DNA of 22,182 nucleotides from Candidatus Eiseniibacteriota bacterium (GCA_023249815.1 JAHFBX010000010.1:1-22182); one strand, 5' to 3'; shown: positions 1 through 8,082, numbered from the stretch's first letter. The notes: generated from the letters alone by a model not told the origin. Made by a program: numbers and translations.

Positions 1-540
1 CGCCCGCACCGTGGCGTCGTTCAAGGCCTGCCGCGCGATCTCCAAGTCGGCGCGCGCCTTGGCGAGCGCGGCCTTGGCGCTGGCCACGGCGAGCGTGGCG
101 GTCTCGTGGTCCACCGGGGCGATGAGCTCGCGGGCAAGCAACTGGTCGGCGCGCTCCTTCTGCGCGGTGGCCACCTGCACCTGCGCGTCGGCCGCACGCT
201 CGGCGGCGAGCGTCTGTTCGTACTGGTTGCGAACCGTGAGCGGATCGATCTGGGCGAGCAGGTCGCCGGCCTTGACGACTGAGCCCACCTGCACGGGCAT
301 GCGCACGATCTGGCCCGAGGCCTTGGATTTGATCTCGACGATCTCCACGGGCTCCACGGTGCCGGTGGCCTCGACGGTCTGCACGAGGTCGCGACGCCCG
401 ACCACCTCGGTGGCGACTTCGGCCTTCGCGGGCGTGCGCGCGCCAAGCTGCCGTACGCCGAGGGTCATGACCACGGCGAGCATGGCGATCGTCACCGCGG
501 CCACTCCCCGCCTTCCGAACTCCCATCTCGAAGCGTTCAT
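1..540 (-). CDS. RND/ABC efflux periplasmic adaptor subunit (HlyD/MacA type), N-terminal part
   Basis: The frame is open from an ATG at 538-540 to the left edge, giving the first 180 residues. Seen: a basic N-terminus, one membrane/signal segment (about residues 12-30), then a barrel-sandwich (lipoyl-like) half around residues 57-100 with a V-x-A-T-G-T-V-E-P strand and G-x-V-V-K-A-G-D-L-L-A-x-I-D-P turn. A long Ala/Gln/Glu-rich alpha-hairpin follows (about 101-175), with L-I-A-P-V-D-x-E at the hairpin tip. These are family hallmarks of membrane fusion proteins that bridge an inner-membrane pump to an outer-membrane channel. The start is supported by GGGAGG at 546-551, 5 nt upstream. Pump and channel genes would lie beyond the left edge, so RND versus MacB-type partner cannot be decided. 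The second barrel half is outside the window. Confidence 0.9.
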   Translation of the reverse strand, partial: MNASRWEFGRRGVAAVTIAMLAVVMTLGVRQLGARTPAKAEVATEVVGRRDLVQTVEATGTVEPVEIVEIKSKASGQIVRMPVQVGSVVKAGDLLAQIDPLTVRNQYEQTLAAERAADAQVQVATAQKERADQLLARELIAPVDHETATLAVASAKAALAKARADLEIARQALNDATVRA

Positions 541-545
541 ATGCG

Positions 546-551
546 CCTCCC
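546..551 (-). promoter_or_regulatory. Ribosome binding site of the efflux adaptor gene
   Basis: On the minus strand this reads GGGAGG with a 5-nt spacer to the ATG at 540. It fixes the start of the adaptor gene. Confidence 0.6.
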
Positions 552-797
552 GTTGCCGCCGTACACCCGATGATGACGAACGCGCTCCCACCGCCACCTC
601 CTGCCCGGGGAGCTCGAGTGACACCGGCGCGTCCATGGCAGGTGCTGGGCGACGCCACTGACAATTGGACGAACGCGCAGGCGCGCATCTGTCGCGTCCG
701 TGTCACGTCGCTGTCAGTTGCGCGTGCGGTGGCGAGGTGGCGATCGCGAGACACGTCGGGTGGCGGGCCGGCGGCACCTGCTCACCCTCGTCCTACC
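552..797. other. Intergenic region upstream of the efflux adaptor gene
   Basis: About 250 bp between the stop of the acyltransferase gene and the adaptor gene. It must carry any separate adaptor promoter and any terminator of the acyltransferase operon. I could not pick out a convincing -35/-10 pair, a hairpin followed by a T-run, or a small coding frame with a start and Shine-Dalgarno. Short frames through it look like GC-rich noise. Confidence 0.4.
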
Positions 798-1991
798 TTA
801 GATGTAGGCCGTCCACCTCCACCGTCGCTCGGCCTTGGCCTTGTCGTACCCGCGGCAGAGCGGGTGGAGCATCTGCACGGCTCCGATCGTGGCCGCGTAC
901 AGGAGCGGCAGCGGCCACATGTAGCCGTCCGGAACAGACGGCGGCAGGAGCGGATGGTTCCCGAACAGCCATCCCAGCGCCTGCGGCGTGCGGATCGCGG
1001 CGAGCACGAGCGCCAGCACGTGGATGAGCGGGATGTGGAGCAGGTAGTAGAACATCGGCACGCGACCGAACACCGAGAGCCAGCGCGTGAAGCGCGTGGT
1101 CACGCCCTCTAGTACGCCGATCGCGACCAGCGTCGGCCCGAGCGTCATGAGCAGGAACTGGAGCGAGGCGGGGTACTTGGTGGTGGAGAGGAACATGATC
1201 CAGCCCGGGGCCCACGGTGGTTCGCCCGGCGCCGGGACCCATGGCCGGTCGCCATAGAGCTGCGTGGCCCGGAGTGCCATGAACAACGCGGTCGCGAGCA
1301 CGCCGATCCGCACGCACCAGTTGCGCCTCGCGGCCGCGTCGCCGGTCATCAGCTTGCCGAACGCGAATCCCACGCACATCACGCCCCACCACGGCACGAG
1401 CGAGTAGAGCACGAAGAAACTGGGCTCCTGCCCGCCCCGGAACGAGATGCCGCCCCCGAAATAGAGCACGCGCAGTAGCGGTCCCCACGCGCGGGCGAGC
1501 AGCGCGGCCCGCTGCTCGCCAAGCAGCCCGGGGATCATGTCGTGGCCGGCGATCATCACGAGACCCAGCGTGGCGATCACACCGAGGGGCAGTCGCGAGA
1601 CCGCGGCGAGCAGGACCATGCTCCATCCGAGCGACCAGATGACGCCGGCGAGCAGGTAGTGTGAATAGTCCAGGTTGAACGTCCAGCAGAACCGGATGAG
1701 CGTGAGCTCGAGCAGCACGAGCAGCGCGCCACGCGTGACCAGCCAGCGGGGGAGCGAAGGCGCGGCTGCCGAGCCCGCCCCACGCAGGAACGCCGACGTG
1801 CCGGCCAGGAAGAAGAACGCCGGGGCGCAGAAGTGCGTGACCCAGCGCGTCAGGAACACCGCAGCCGTGGGTCCGCCAGCGGGCACGCCGGCGAACACGC
1901 GCACGTGGTCCAACGCCATCAGCACCATCACCGCGCCGCGCACGATGTCGATCGACTCGATGCGCGGGCGGCCCGCACGCGTGGATTCCAT
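798..1991 (-). CDS. DUF1624 / heparan-alpha-glucosaminide N-acetyltransferase-like membrane acyltransferase
   Basis: 397 residues, polytopic, with about 9-11 hydrophobic segments. The N-terminus carries the family signature R-I-E-S-I-D-x-x-R-G followed by L-M-A-L-D-H-V-R (residues 10-31). Other family blocks are H-F-C-A-P-A-F-F-F-L-A-G-T-S (53-66), L-V-P-W-W-G-V-M (198-205), S-T-T-K-Y-P-x-S-L (269-277), and F-G-R-V-P-M-F-Y-Y-L-L-H (308-319). Members are predicted to move acyl groups from a cytoplasmic donor onto a sugar or other acceptor across the inner membrane; the substrate here is unknown. The ATG at 1991 directly follows a GGGGGGAG Shine-Dalgarno. The frame stays open back to the stop of the upstream lipoprotein gene at 2094, but that stretch is a repeat without a start codon. 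It probably forms an operon with the two upstream genes. Confidence 0.88.
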   Translation of the reverse strand: MESTRAGRPRIESIDIVRGAVMVLMALDHVRVFAGVPAGGPTAAVFLTRWVTHFCAPAFFFLAGTSAFLRGAGSAAAPSLPRWLVTRGALLVLLELTLIRFCWTFNLDYSHYLLAGVIWSLGWSMVLLAAVSRLPLGVIATLGLVMIAGHDMIPGLLGEQRAALLARAWGPLLRVLYFGGGISFRGGQEPSFFVLYSLVPWWGVMCVGFAFGKLMTGDAAARRNWCVRIGVLATALFMALRATQLYGDRPWVPAPGEPPWAPGWIMFLSTTKYPASLQFLLMTLGPTLVAIGVLEGVTTRFTRWLSVFGRVPMFYYLLHIPLIHVLALVLAAIRTPQALGWLFGNHPLLPPSVPDGYMWPLPLLYAATIGAVQMLHPLCRGYDKAKAERRWRWTAYI

Positions 1992-1992
1992 G

Positions 1993-2046
1993 GCTCCCCC
2001 CTCGCTGGCCGCCTCGTCAGCTCCCCCTTCGCTGGCCCCCTCGTCG
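1993..2046. repeat. 27-bp tandem repeat, two units plus a partial third, in the leader of the acyltransferase gene
   Basis: Two adjacent 27-bp units, 1993-2019 and 2020-2046, differ at only a few positions. Each starts GCTCCCCC and ends CCTCGTC, and a truncated third begins at 2047. On the minus strand each unit supplies a GGGGGAG Shine-Dalgarno-like block; the last sits just upstream of the ATG at 1991. Because the unit is nine codons and the frame is open, the stretch would also encode an acidic Gly/Ala/Asp/Glu repeat, but there is no start codon in it. Confidence 0.75.
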
Positions 2047-2093
2047 GCTCCCCCCTCGTCCGACTCCCCCCCCTTGCTGGGTTCCCTGCTCCT

Positions 2094-2777
2094 CTAGCGG
2101 GTAGAGATGGATCCGGGCCAGGGCTTGCCGTGCTTGTCCTGCACCCGGCGCGGCCTCTCGTGCAGCCGCGTCCGGTCCAGGCCAGGGGGCATGCCCTGCG
2201 GGAATCTCGAGTGGATGGCGAGATCCTTCCAGGTCAGGACGCGCCGGCCCGTTGGCGTCTGGACCTTCCTCGCGCGCGGGTCGTCGGCGGGCGTCACGGT
2301 CATCATGCCATCGTGGGATAGCGAAGCGGTCGCCGACGTACCGACGATGATCCACAGCGGCGCCGTGATGATGAGCCACCAGCCGTGGGTGATCGTGAGC
2401 AAAGTACCGGCCAGTGTCGTCTGGCCTACCTCGCTGCTTTTGGGATCGTAGACCTCGAGCAGGACCCGCCGCACGCTCGTGAGCGGGAACGCGCTCACCG
2501 TGCTGTCGCGCAGGGCGTAGAGGCTGTCCTCCGACACCGCGAGCAGCTCGCCGGCAACCTGCTGGGCGAGATTCCCGTCGCCGAGCTGCACGGTGATCCA
2601 ACCGCCGTACGCCTCGCGCGCGGCCGTCTGGGCATAGGGCAGCCAGTTCGGAGGCGAGTGTCGAGTCGCGCATCCGGCGAGCAGCGCGGCGCCGACCACG
2701 AGTGCCATCAGCGGCTCGAGCGCATGCCAGGAGCAACGTCCGCCGGGATGCGGTCGTACGCCGGACTCAATGCGCAT
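2094..2777 (-). CDS. Small lipoprotein of unknown function
   Basis: 227 residues. A long n-region is followed by a hydrophobic stretch ending in the lipobox L-A-G-C at residues 33-36, so Cys36 should be lipidated. Residues 60-110 look like a small beta-barrel (G-W-I-T-V-Q-L ... G-E-L-L-A-V-S-x-D-S-L-Y-A-L ... P-L-T-S-V). A hydrophobic segment with H-G-W-W-L-I-I-T-A-P-L-W-I-I-V-G follows (131-146). I recall similar proteins in other phyla but cannot name a function. The ATG at 2777 gives an 11-bp overlap with the preceding gene. The internal Met24 would leave a very short, uncharged signal and is less likely. The gene sits between the exported DG-motif protein and the acyltransferase, probably in one operon. 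Confidence 0.75.
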   Translation of the reverse strand: MRIESGVRPHPGGRCSWHALEPLMALVVGAALLAGCATRHSPPNWLPYAQTAAREAYGGWITVQLGDGNLAQQVAGELLAVSEDSLYALRDSTVSAFPLTSVRRVLLEVYDPKSSEVGQTTLAGTLLTITHGWWLIITAPLWIIVGTSATASLSHDGMMTVTPADDPRARKVQTPTGRRVLTWKDLAIHSRFPQGMPPGLDRTRLHERPRRVQDKHGKPWPGSISTR

Positions 2778-4335
2778 AGCGGCTGCCCCAGAACATGGCT
2801 TCCATGTCGGGCTCGACGCGCTTGAACGCGGGCGCCAGGTCGCGGAGCGCGGCGTGCGGGTCCAGGAACAAGCTCGCGACCCTGACCGGGTTCTCCTCGG
2901 CGAGCCACGCGTCGCGCATCCACTCCATGTAGTAGCCGCGGCTCTCGAGGAAGATCTCGGCTTCCTCCGCGGCCGGCGGCAGCTGATAGACGAGCGAGAG
3001 CGTGTCGCCGGGGAGCGTCACGAGCGGCGTGACGCCGTCTCGAAGCGACGCCAGCGCCGCCGCGTCAGGCCGGCCACGCCGCGTCACGCCATCGGGGGGC
3101 ACGCGCACGGGGCTCGCGACGCCTCGCACCGCGACCAACCCCACCTGGTCCAACCGCCACAGGCCGCGCGTGAACCGTAACCGCACGTCGAGCGCCCCTT
3201 GCGCCCGCTCGGGCAATCGCACGACGCGAGTGTCGCTCGCGAGCGGCCCGGTCTCGCGATATTCCCCAACCGTCTTCCACCCAGCGGCGTCCCGCACCTG
3301 CACCTCGATGCCGCCCAGCGCGCGCGCGGGGCCGAATGTCTGGCCACGCGACGCAATCTCCACGTGCTCGAGCGACGCGAGCCAGCTTCCCGCCGAGCGG
3401 CCCATCCACGCCAGCGCCTGATAGAAGACGTAGGTGCTCAAGAGCGACTGCCTCGCCACCAGCACCACGCCCAGCTCGCCCACGGGCGCCCGCTCGAAGC
3501 GCAACTCGAGTGTTTCGCGCGCGGCCAGGTCGGTGGAGTCGGCGAGGCTCGTGCGCTCGATGCCGTCGCGCCGGGCGAGTGCATCGCGACAGTCCCCTTC
3601 GTCCCCGAGCGCCTGGTCGGGCTCGAGCCAGCCGGAAGCGAGCCACAAACCGCGCTCCTGGTCGGCCAGCACCCGGCTGCCCGGCGGACGCGGCACGACC
3701 ACCAGGTCGGCGCGCCTCACGACGTGCGTCTCGAACGCCTCGTTCGTGAGCGTGAGCTCGAGTCGGTCCTGCGCGGCGTGCACGCGGTCCAGGGCGTCCA
3801 GGTCGGTGGATTCCAGGGCGGGCGCGACGCTCGCCGAGAACGCCTCAGCCACGAGCACCGGTCGCTCGCCGTCCCAGGCGTAGAACGTGGGGCACGAACC
3901 GAAGCAGGCTTTGGTATTGCTCAGGCACAGCGCCGAGGCGAGGCCGTGGAGCCCGATCATCATGGTCACGGGCGCCATCGCAGCGGGCACTGTGAGCGCG
4001 TCGCTCTCGAACACCGCCACCGAGTCCAGCGCCACCTCGTGAGGGCCTGGAGCCTCGTTCCGCCGGTCGGGGTCCAGCTTACGACCGTCGCCACGCACGG
4101 CGCGCGCGCGTTCGTCGAACGCCCATGAGTCGAACACGATCACGCTGCCGTCTCGCAGGTGCGCCTTGAGCGTGGCGTTCTGCTTCGGCGCGGAGGCGAG
4201 CTGGCTGGGGGCAACCTCCACGCGCTTGAGACCACGCACGCCGCAGCCCAAGGTGTGGAGCAGGAGCCCCATCAGCACGATGCCGATCACCCCGCGTGCG
4301 GCGGGGCCGCGACGAGCCCACGGGCGGCTGACCAT
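2767..4335 (-). CDS. Exported protein with a CxxxCPxxYxxDG motif, function unknown
   Basis: 522 residues from the ATG at 4335. The N-terminus is basic, then hydrophobic (residues 14-30), ending T-L-G-C at 31. That is a poor lipobox, so it may be a lipoprotein or a Sec-exported protein. The centre holds A-C-F-G-S-C-P-T-F-Y-A-W-D-G (143-156), then V-A-E-A-F-S-x-S-V-A-P-x-L-E-x-x-D. I recognise this as a recurrent but uncharacterised pattern in secreted proteins of other phyla. Near the C-terminus is R-G-Y-Y-M-E-W (466-472). The rest is predicted beta-rich with discoidin-like stretches. An upstream in-frame start at 4458 would run through a terminator hairpin and is rejected. The Shine-Dalgarno before 4335 is weak (GGGGAA, distant). 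It overlaps the lipoprotein gene, which suggests joint function at the envelope. Confidence 0.72.
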   Translation of the reverse strand: MVSRPWARRGPAARGVIGIVLMGLLLHTLGCGVRGLKRVEVAPSQLASAPKQNATLKAHLRDGSVIVFDSWAFDERARAVRGDGRKLDPDRRNEAPGPHEVALDSVAVFESDALTVPAAMAPVTMMIGLHGLASALCLSNTKACFGSCPTFYAWDGERPVLVAEAFSASVAPALESTDLDALDRVHAAQDRLELTLTNEAFETHVVRRADLVVVPRPPGSRVLADQERGLWLASGWLEPDQALGDEGDCRDALARRDGIERTSLADSTDLAARETLELRFERAPVGELGVVLVARQSLLSTYVFYQALAWMGRSAGSWLASLEHVEIASRGQTFGPARALGGIEVQVRDAAGWKTVGEYRETGPLASDTRVVRLPERAQGALDVRLRFTRGLWRLDQVGLVAVRGVASPVRVPPDGVTRRGRPDAAALASLRDGVTPLVTLPGDTLSLVYQLPPAAEEAEIFLESRGYYMEWMRDAWLAEENPVRVASLFLDPHAALRDLAPAFKRVEPDMEAMFWGSRYAH

Positions 4336-4398
4336 GCGCGGCAGTGTTCCCCGGCCGGGCCGGGGCGTCAATGGCTTGGAACCCCCCGCGAATAGGAA

Positions 4399-4427
4399 CG
4401 GGCCCGGCAAGGACACCGCCGGGCCCG
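4399..4427 (-). terminator. Terminator hairpin after the beta-helix gene
   Basis: Perfect 10-bp inverted repeat: CGGGCCCGGC at 4399-4408 and GCCGGGCCCG at 4418-4427, with a 9-nt loop. It starts about 30 bp past the stop of the 4459-6333 gene. On the minus strand only a weak T-rich stretch follows, so it may act with Rho. Its position supports the later start (4335) for the next gene. Confidence 0.7.
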
Positions 4428-4458
4428 CCCGCCTGCCGCGCTCTCTCGCGCGCGGCAC

Positions 4459-6333
4459 TCACTGCATGACGATGAATCGGCCTGTCGAGCTCCGGGGGCC
4501 CTGGTTCACGCGCACGAGGTACATGCCGTTCGGCACTCGGCCGCCCGAACGGTCCACGAGCGGCCAACGCAGCTCGCTTCGTCCAACCGGTCGCGTGACG
4601 TGCTCGCTCCACACCTCGCGGCCGAGCACGTCGAACACACTCCAGCTCACGTCGCCCGCCTCCGGCAGTTCCAGCGTGAACGTGACGCTCCTGCGACCTG
4701 GGTTCGGGAATGCGGTCGACAGCGAGAGGGCGCCCGAGACGGTCGGGCCACCCACCGAGAGCGTCGAACTGCGGTACTCGTACGCGCCACGATCCGCGAA
4801 TCCCGTCGGGCCGTAGCCGGTATTGGGCACGTCCGGCTCGTCGGCGCGCATCCGGCCCTCCGCGTCCGTCTCCTCCCACCCCGGCACAGCGGAGGTTGCC
4901 GCGTCGATCGCCGGCGAGTCGGCGCGCAGGTGGAAGTCGCCATTGAATGCGTCGATGAAACGCGGGTCGGCGCCGAAGCTCTGGAGGCCGATCCCGGTCG
5001 CGACCTGGTAGGCGGCGACGTTCGGATAGATGTCGTGCCCGATGCGCACGGGCGGCTGGTCGGCCACGTTCCAGTAGATGTTGAAGTCGGCATCGAACCC
5101 GGCCGTGGAGCTGGAGTCCACGAACAGGCAGTAGGACTCCGGCGCCAGCGCACGATTGACCGAGATCGAGTTGTAGATGCGCGTGCCGGTCGCACCACCC
5201 TCTAGCGAGAAGCCCTCGGTGTGGTTGCCCCAGGCGACGTTGTTGAGGAGCAGCGTGCCCGTGGCATAGAGGTGCGCGAAACCGTGGTCGCCGTTCGACC
5301 ACGACACGTTCTGGCGTACGAGATTGTTGTTCGAGTTGGTCTGGATCTCACAGCCGCTGTCCTGGTTGTCGTGCAGGAGGTTGCCCTCGATGATGTTGTT
5401 CGACGACTCCGACAGGTAGATGCCGGTCGCACCATCCTCGGTGTAGCGGTTGTTCCCGAACGACTCGTTCGCGTCGATCAGCGAGTTCGTCGTTCCGAGC
5501 CGGAACAGGATACCGTGGTGGTTGTTGTCGTTCACCCGGTTGCCGTGGACCTGCACGGTCGAGCCACCCTCCACCTCGATGCCTCCGGCGGCGGAGAGGT
5601 GGACAAGGTTGCTCCGGACGACGACGTGCGTGCAGTTGAGCAGCTCGAACCCCTTGCGCTCGGCGCGCCGGACCTCGAACCCGTCGATGAACACGTGGGC
5701 GCGGTTCACGAGCAGGAAGCCGTGCGTACGACGGCCCACGGCGGTGGCGTGGAGCCACGGCGCGCCGCCCACGTTCACGGCGAGCCCGACACCCGGCGTC
5801 CAACGGAATCGACCGATCTCCACCTGGTCCATCGGCTGGGTGGAGGGATAGAGTCGCACGCCGTCGGCGAATACCTGGCTGGGCGCCCAGTCCACGCCGG
5901 CGGCGAGCCAGACGCCACCGGACACGTTCGACCACAACCCCGGCGAAGCGAGGTCGTCGGCGCCATCCACGATGACCGGCCCCTCCGCGCGGATCAGGAT
6001 GGGCTGGTCCGCCGAACCGGAGGCAGGCACCACGACGCGCTCGCGGTAGGTTCCGGCGCGAACCACGATTTGCACGCCAGCGTCCGGGTGCGCGGCGAGC
6101 GCCGAGGAGATGGTGAGGTACGGCGCCTGGAGCGTGCCGGGTCCGGTCAAGGACGCGTTCGGATTGCCGTTGTCCACGTAGAACACGCTGGCCGCGTTCG
6201 CGGCGCTGGGACTCAGCAGGACGAGCACCAGCGTGGACCATAGGACCGCCGCGGGTGGCGCGGCCCGCCGGGGGCCGTTTGGGCGCCGGCAGCGGCGAGT
6301 GAGAAAAAGATCGGTTGTGTGCAAGCGCGACAT
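4459..6333 (-). CDS. Secreted right-handed parallel beta-helix protein with FlgD-like C-terminal domain
   Basis: 624 residues. A signal peptide has a basic start and hydrophobic core (residues 28-40), with likely cleavage after A-N-A at 45-47. Mature residues 48-120 form the capped start typical of DUF1565/pectate-lyase-like proteins (Y-V-D-N ... L-T-I-S-S-A-L-A ... V-R-A-G-T-Y-R-E). PbH1-type coils with Asn ladders run to about 420, for example N-H-H-G-I and S-N-N-N-L-V. A G-x-x-D-R-G-A-Y-E-Y block closes the helix (512-520). Residues 535-624 are a FlgD-like/sorting-type domain: F-P-N-P, then V-F-D-V-L-G-R-E-V, then N-G-M-Y-L-V-R-V. The protein probably binds or cleaves a polysaccharide outside the cell; no catalytic residues can be assigned. 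It is a clear paralogue of the beta-helix in the 8127-13577 frame. The start has GGGGGA 6 nt upstream behind a long CT tract. Confidence 0.88.
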   Translation of the reverse strand: MSRLHTTDLFLTRRCRRPNGPRRAAPPAAVLWSTLVLVLLSPSAANAASVFYVDNGNPNASLTGPGTLQAPYLTISSALAAHPDAGVQIVVRAGTYRERVVVPASGSADQPILIRAEGPVIVDGADDLASPGLWSNVSGGVWLAAGVDWAPSQVFADGVRLYPSTQPMDQVEIGRFRWTPGVGLAVNVGGAPWLHATAVGRRTHGFLLVNRAHVFIDGFEVRRAERKGFELLNCTHVVVRSNLVHLSAAGGIEVEGGSTVQVHGNRVNDNNHHGILFRLGTTNSLIDANESFGNNRYTEDGATGIYLSESSNNIIEGNLLHDNQDSGCEIQTNSNNNLVRQNVSWSNGDHGFAHLYATGTLLLNNVAWGNHTEGFSLEGGATGTRIYNSISVNRALAPESYCLFVDSSSTAGFDADFNIYWNVADQPPVRIGHDIYPNVAAYQVATGIGLQSFGADPRFIDAFNGDFHLRADSPAIDAATSAVPGWEETDAEGRMRADEPDVPNTGYGPTGFADRGAYEYRSSTLSVGGPTVSGALSLSTAFPNPGRRSVTFTLELPEAGDVSWSVFDVLGREVWSEHVTRPVGRSELRWPLVDRSGGRVPNGMYLVRVNQGPRSSTGRFIVMQ

Positions 6334-6343
6334 CGGTTCCCCC

Positions 6344-6374
6344 GGAGAGAGGAGAGAGAGAGGGAGAGAGAGAA
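6344..6374. repeat. 31-nt GA purine tract between divergent genes
   Basis: An unbroken run of purines made mostly of GA steps, with GG interruptions. On the minus strand it is a CT tract ending 10 nt before the start codon of the beta-helix gene at 6333, so it lies in that gene's 5' leader. It has local mirror symmetry, which can favour triplex structure under supercoiling. Confidence 0.8.
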
Positions 6375-6540
6375 CTGGGTCAGGCGGGCGTTGGGGCTGT
6401 GGCGAGTCGGGTCGGCGTGGATCCCCGGTGGGGCCGGGCCGCGCCGTGCGCTCCCCTTCCCCATCGGGGGGCGCGCACTCGGCATTCGTCGGGCGTCAGA
6501 CCATCCGGCCTTCCTTCTCTCCGGTGGTCCGGGCTATGGT
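6375..6540. promoter_or_regulatory. Divergent intergenic region with presumed promoters for 6333 (minus) and 6550 (plus)
   Basis: The two neighbouring genes point away from each other, so both promoters should lie here. No confident -35/-10 boxes or operator palindromes are visible; the assignment rests on gene orientation only. Confidence 0.4.
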
Positions 6541-6546
6541 GAGGTG
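6541..6546 (+). promoter_or_regulatory. Ribosome binding site of the beta-propeller-like gene
   Basis: GAGGTG lies just upstream of two consecutive ATG codons (6550 and 6553). It rejects longer upstream starts in the same frame, which would begin inside the divergent gene. Confidence 0.6.
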
Positions 6547-6549
6547 ACC

Positions 6550-8043
6550 ATGATGCAAGGTGCGCATCACGAACTCTCGAATCGCATACGTCGCACGCGG
6601 CGTGCCACGGTGGCCGCCGGGATCATCGGCCTCTGCCTTGGGGTGCTGGGTTTGGCGTGTGCGGCCGCTGCACCCGGCACGAACGAGGCGTTCCGCAATC
6701 GCACGCGCGTCGTGACCATCCCCGTGGTGCCCCGGCCGGCGTATCTCAATCCCACGGCCGACTCCGTGTTCCGCACTCGGCTCACGCGCGTGAGCGGCGA
6801 TCCCGGGATGCCCGCCACGCCGGTCGCCACCGTGTGGGGCACCGACGTGCGCCATAAGTACTCGCGGCTCCAGCCGTGGAACGCCACCGGCAAGCTCCTC
6901 ACGATCGAGAACCGCAAGGGCGGCGCCCGGCGCTCGCCGCTGCTGCTGGATGGCGAGACTTATGAGCCGGTCTCGACGCCCTGCGACTCGTTCGACAATT
7001 GGGATTACCGCTGGCATCCGAGCCCGGCGCACGCGAACGAGCAGATCGCGGTGAACAAGGCGGGCACCGAACTGATGTGGTTCGACGTGGCCCGCTGCGT
7101 CAAAACGCGCAGCTGGACGCTGCCGTTCAGGGCGGACTACGGCATCGGCAGCGGCGAGGGCAACACGTCCGCGGACGGCCGGTTCGTGGTGATCGCCGAC
7201 GCCGGGCGCATGGTGGTCGTGGACATGGACCCCCGTTCGCCGAACGCGCCGGGCTACCCGTTCCGCCGCATCGGGCCCGTGTACACGTTCCCGCCCTGCA
7301 GCTTGCGGGTGCAGGAGCCCACGTTCTGCCCGCCGGGAAACATCAGCATCTCGCCCTCGGGCCGCTACATCGACGTCAAGTACGGCAGCGGCGGCGTGGA
7401 CTGCGACACGCTCTGCGACCTGCACCGCATCTACGAAGTGGACACGGCGCTCGTCATCCGGCCGCATGTCATGGCCGGCGGGTCGCTCCGCTGCGGCTCG
7501 TTCGCGAACCGCCCCAACGGCTGGGTGTTCCCGCTCAAGCATGCGGACCTCGCCGTGGACCCGTTCGACGGTGACGCGGACGTGCTCGTGGGCGGCCGCG
7601 CCTGCCCCGGCTCGCGCCTCGGACGCGTGCTCAAGCTGCGGCTCCGGGACGGGCTCGTCACCGAGCTCACCGACGGCGCCAACGAGGCCGGTTTCATGCA
7701 CGCCTCGGCACGCGCTACCGCTCGCCCGGGCTGGATCTACGTCACGTACGCCACGGGCGCGCCCCAATTCGGGCGGCGCTTCGCCGGCGAGATCGTGGCC
7801 CTCAAGCTGGATGGCAGCGGCGAGGTCGAGCGCTTCGGGCACTACCACAGCACCGGCAAGCCCTACCGCGCCGAAGCCCATGGCGTGCCCTCGCCGGACG
7901 GTCGCCGCGTCATGTTCGCGAGCGACTGGGCCGATGCCTGCGGCCAGGGTTGTGGGACGCCCGGCGTGTTCGGCTGCTACGTGTTCGATGCGCGAGACCG
8001 CGTGGCCGCCCCTGCGCGTCCCGCCGGGCGCAAGCGCCGCTAG
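6550..8043 (+). CDS. Exported Cys-rich beta-propeller-like protein, function unknown
   Basis: 497 residues; the only plus-strand gene here. An Arg-rich n-region (12-18) precedes a hydrophobic segment (20-36) and A-C-A-A-A-A-P. Cleavage by signal peptidase I after the Ala run is likely; the sequence before Cys37 (G-L-A) is a poor lipobox. The mature part has WD40/TolB-like blade signatures: S-A-D-G-R-F-V-V-I-A-D (207-217), S-P-S-G-R-Y-I-D-V (268-276), S-P-D-G-R-R-V-M-F-A-S-D (448-459). It has about 11 Cys after the signal (for example 145, 183, 250, 260, 285, 289, 464, 468, 476), suggesting disulfide bonds in the periplasm or outside. I recognise no named family and no catalytic motif. It lies between two genes for paralogous secreted beta-helix proteins but on the opposite strand. 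The start could equally be the second ATG at 6553. Confidence 0.75.
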   Translation: MMQGAHHELSNRIRRTRRATVAAGIIGLCLGVLGLACAAAAPGTNEAFRNRTRVVTIPVVPRPAYLNPTADSVFRTRLTRVSGDPGMPATPVATVWGTDVRHKYSRLQPWNATGKLLTIENRKGGARRSPLLLDGETYEPVSTPCDSFDNWDYRWHPSPAHANEQIAVNKAGTELMWFDVARCVKTRSWTLPFRADYGIGSGEGNTSADGRFVVIADAGRMVVVDMDPRSPNAPGYPFRRIGPVYTFPPCSLRVQEPTFCPPGNISISPSGRYIDVKYGSGGVDCDTLCDLHRIYEVDTALVIRPHVMAGGSLRCGSFANRPNGWVFPLKHADLAVDPFDGDADVLVGGRACPGSRLGRVLKLRLRDGLVTELTDGANEAGFMHASARATARPGWIYVTYATGAPQFGRRFAGEIVALKLDGSGEVERFGHYHSTGKPYRAEAHGVPSPDGRRVMFASDWADACGQGCGTPGVFGCYVFDARDRVAAPARPAGRKRR

Positions 8044-8059
8044 CGGCGACGGCCCGCAG

Positions 8060-8082
8060 CGCCCCCACCCCCCCACGGGGCG
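8060..8082. terminator. Possible hairpin between convergent genes
   Basis: A 6-bp stem CGCCCC/GGGGCG with an 11-nt C-rich loop lies in the 83-bp gap between the stop at 8043 (plus) and the stop at 8127 (minus). There is no clear T-run on either side. Its position between converging genes is the main argument. Confidence 0.25.

Noticed and set aside
11..1112. Several short plus-strand frames at the left edge and in the 541-797 gap
   Set aside because: They have no plausible start signals, their translations are low complexity, and they run antisense to the adaptor or acyltransferase genes.
4336..4458. Earlier start (4458) for the DG-motif exported protein
   Set aside because: It would abut the stop of the previous gene, include the terminator hairpin, and hide the signal segment behind about 41 basic residues.
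6319..6549. Earlier start (6319) for the plus-strand propeller gene
   Set aside because: It would begin inside the divergent gene and translate the GA tract. GAGGTG at 6541 and the following signal peptide support 6550.
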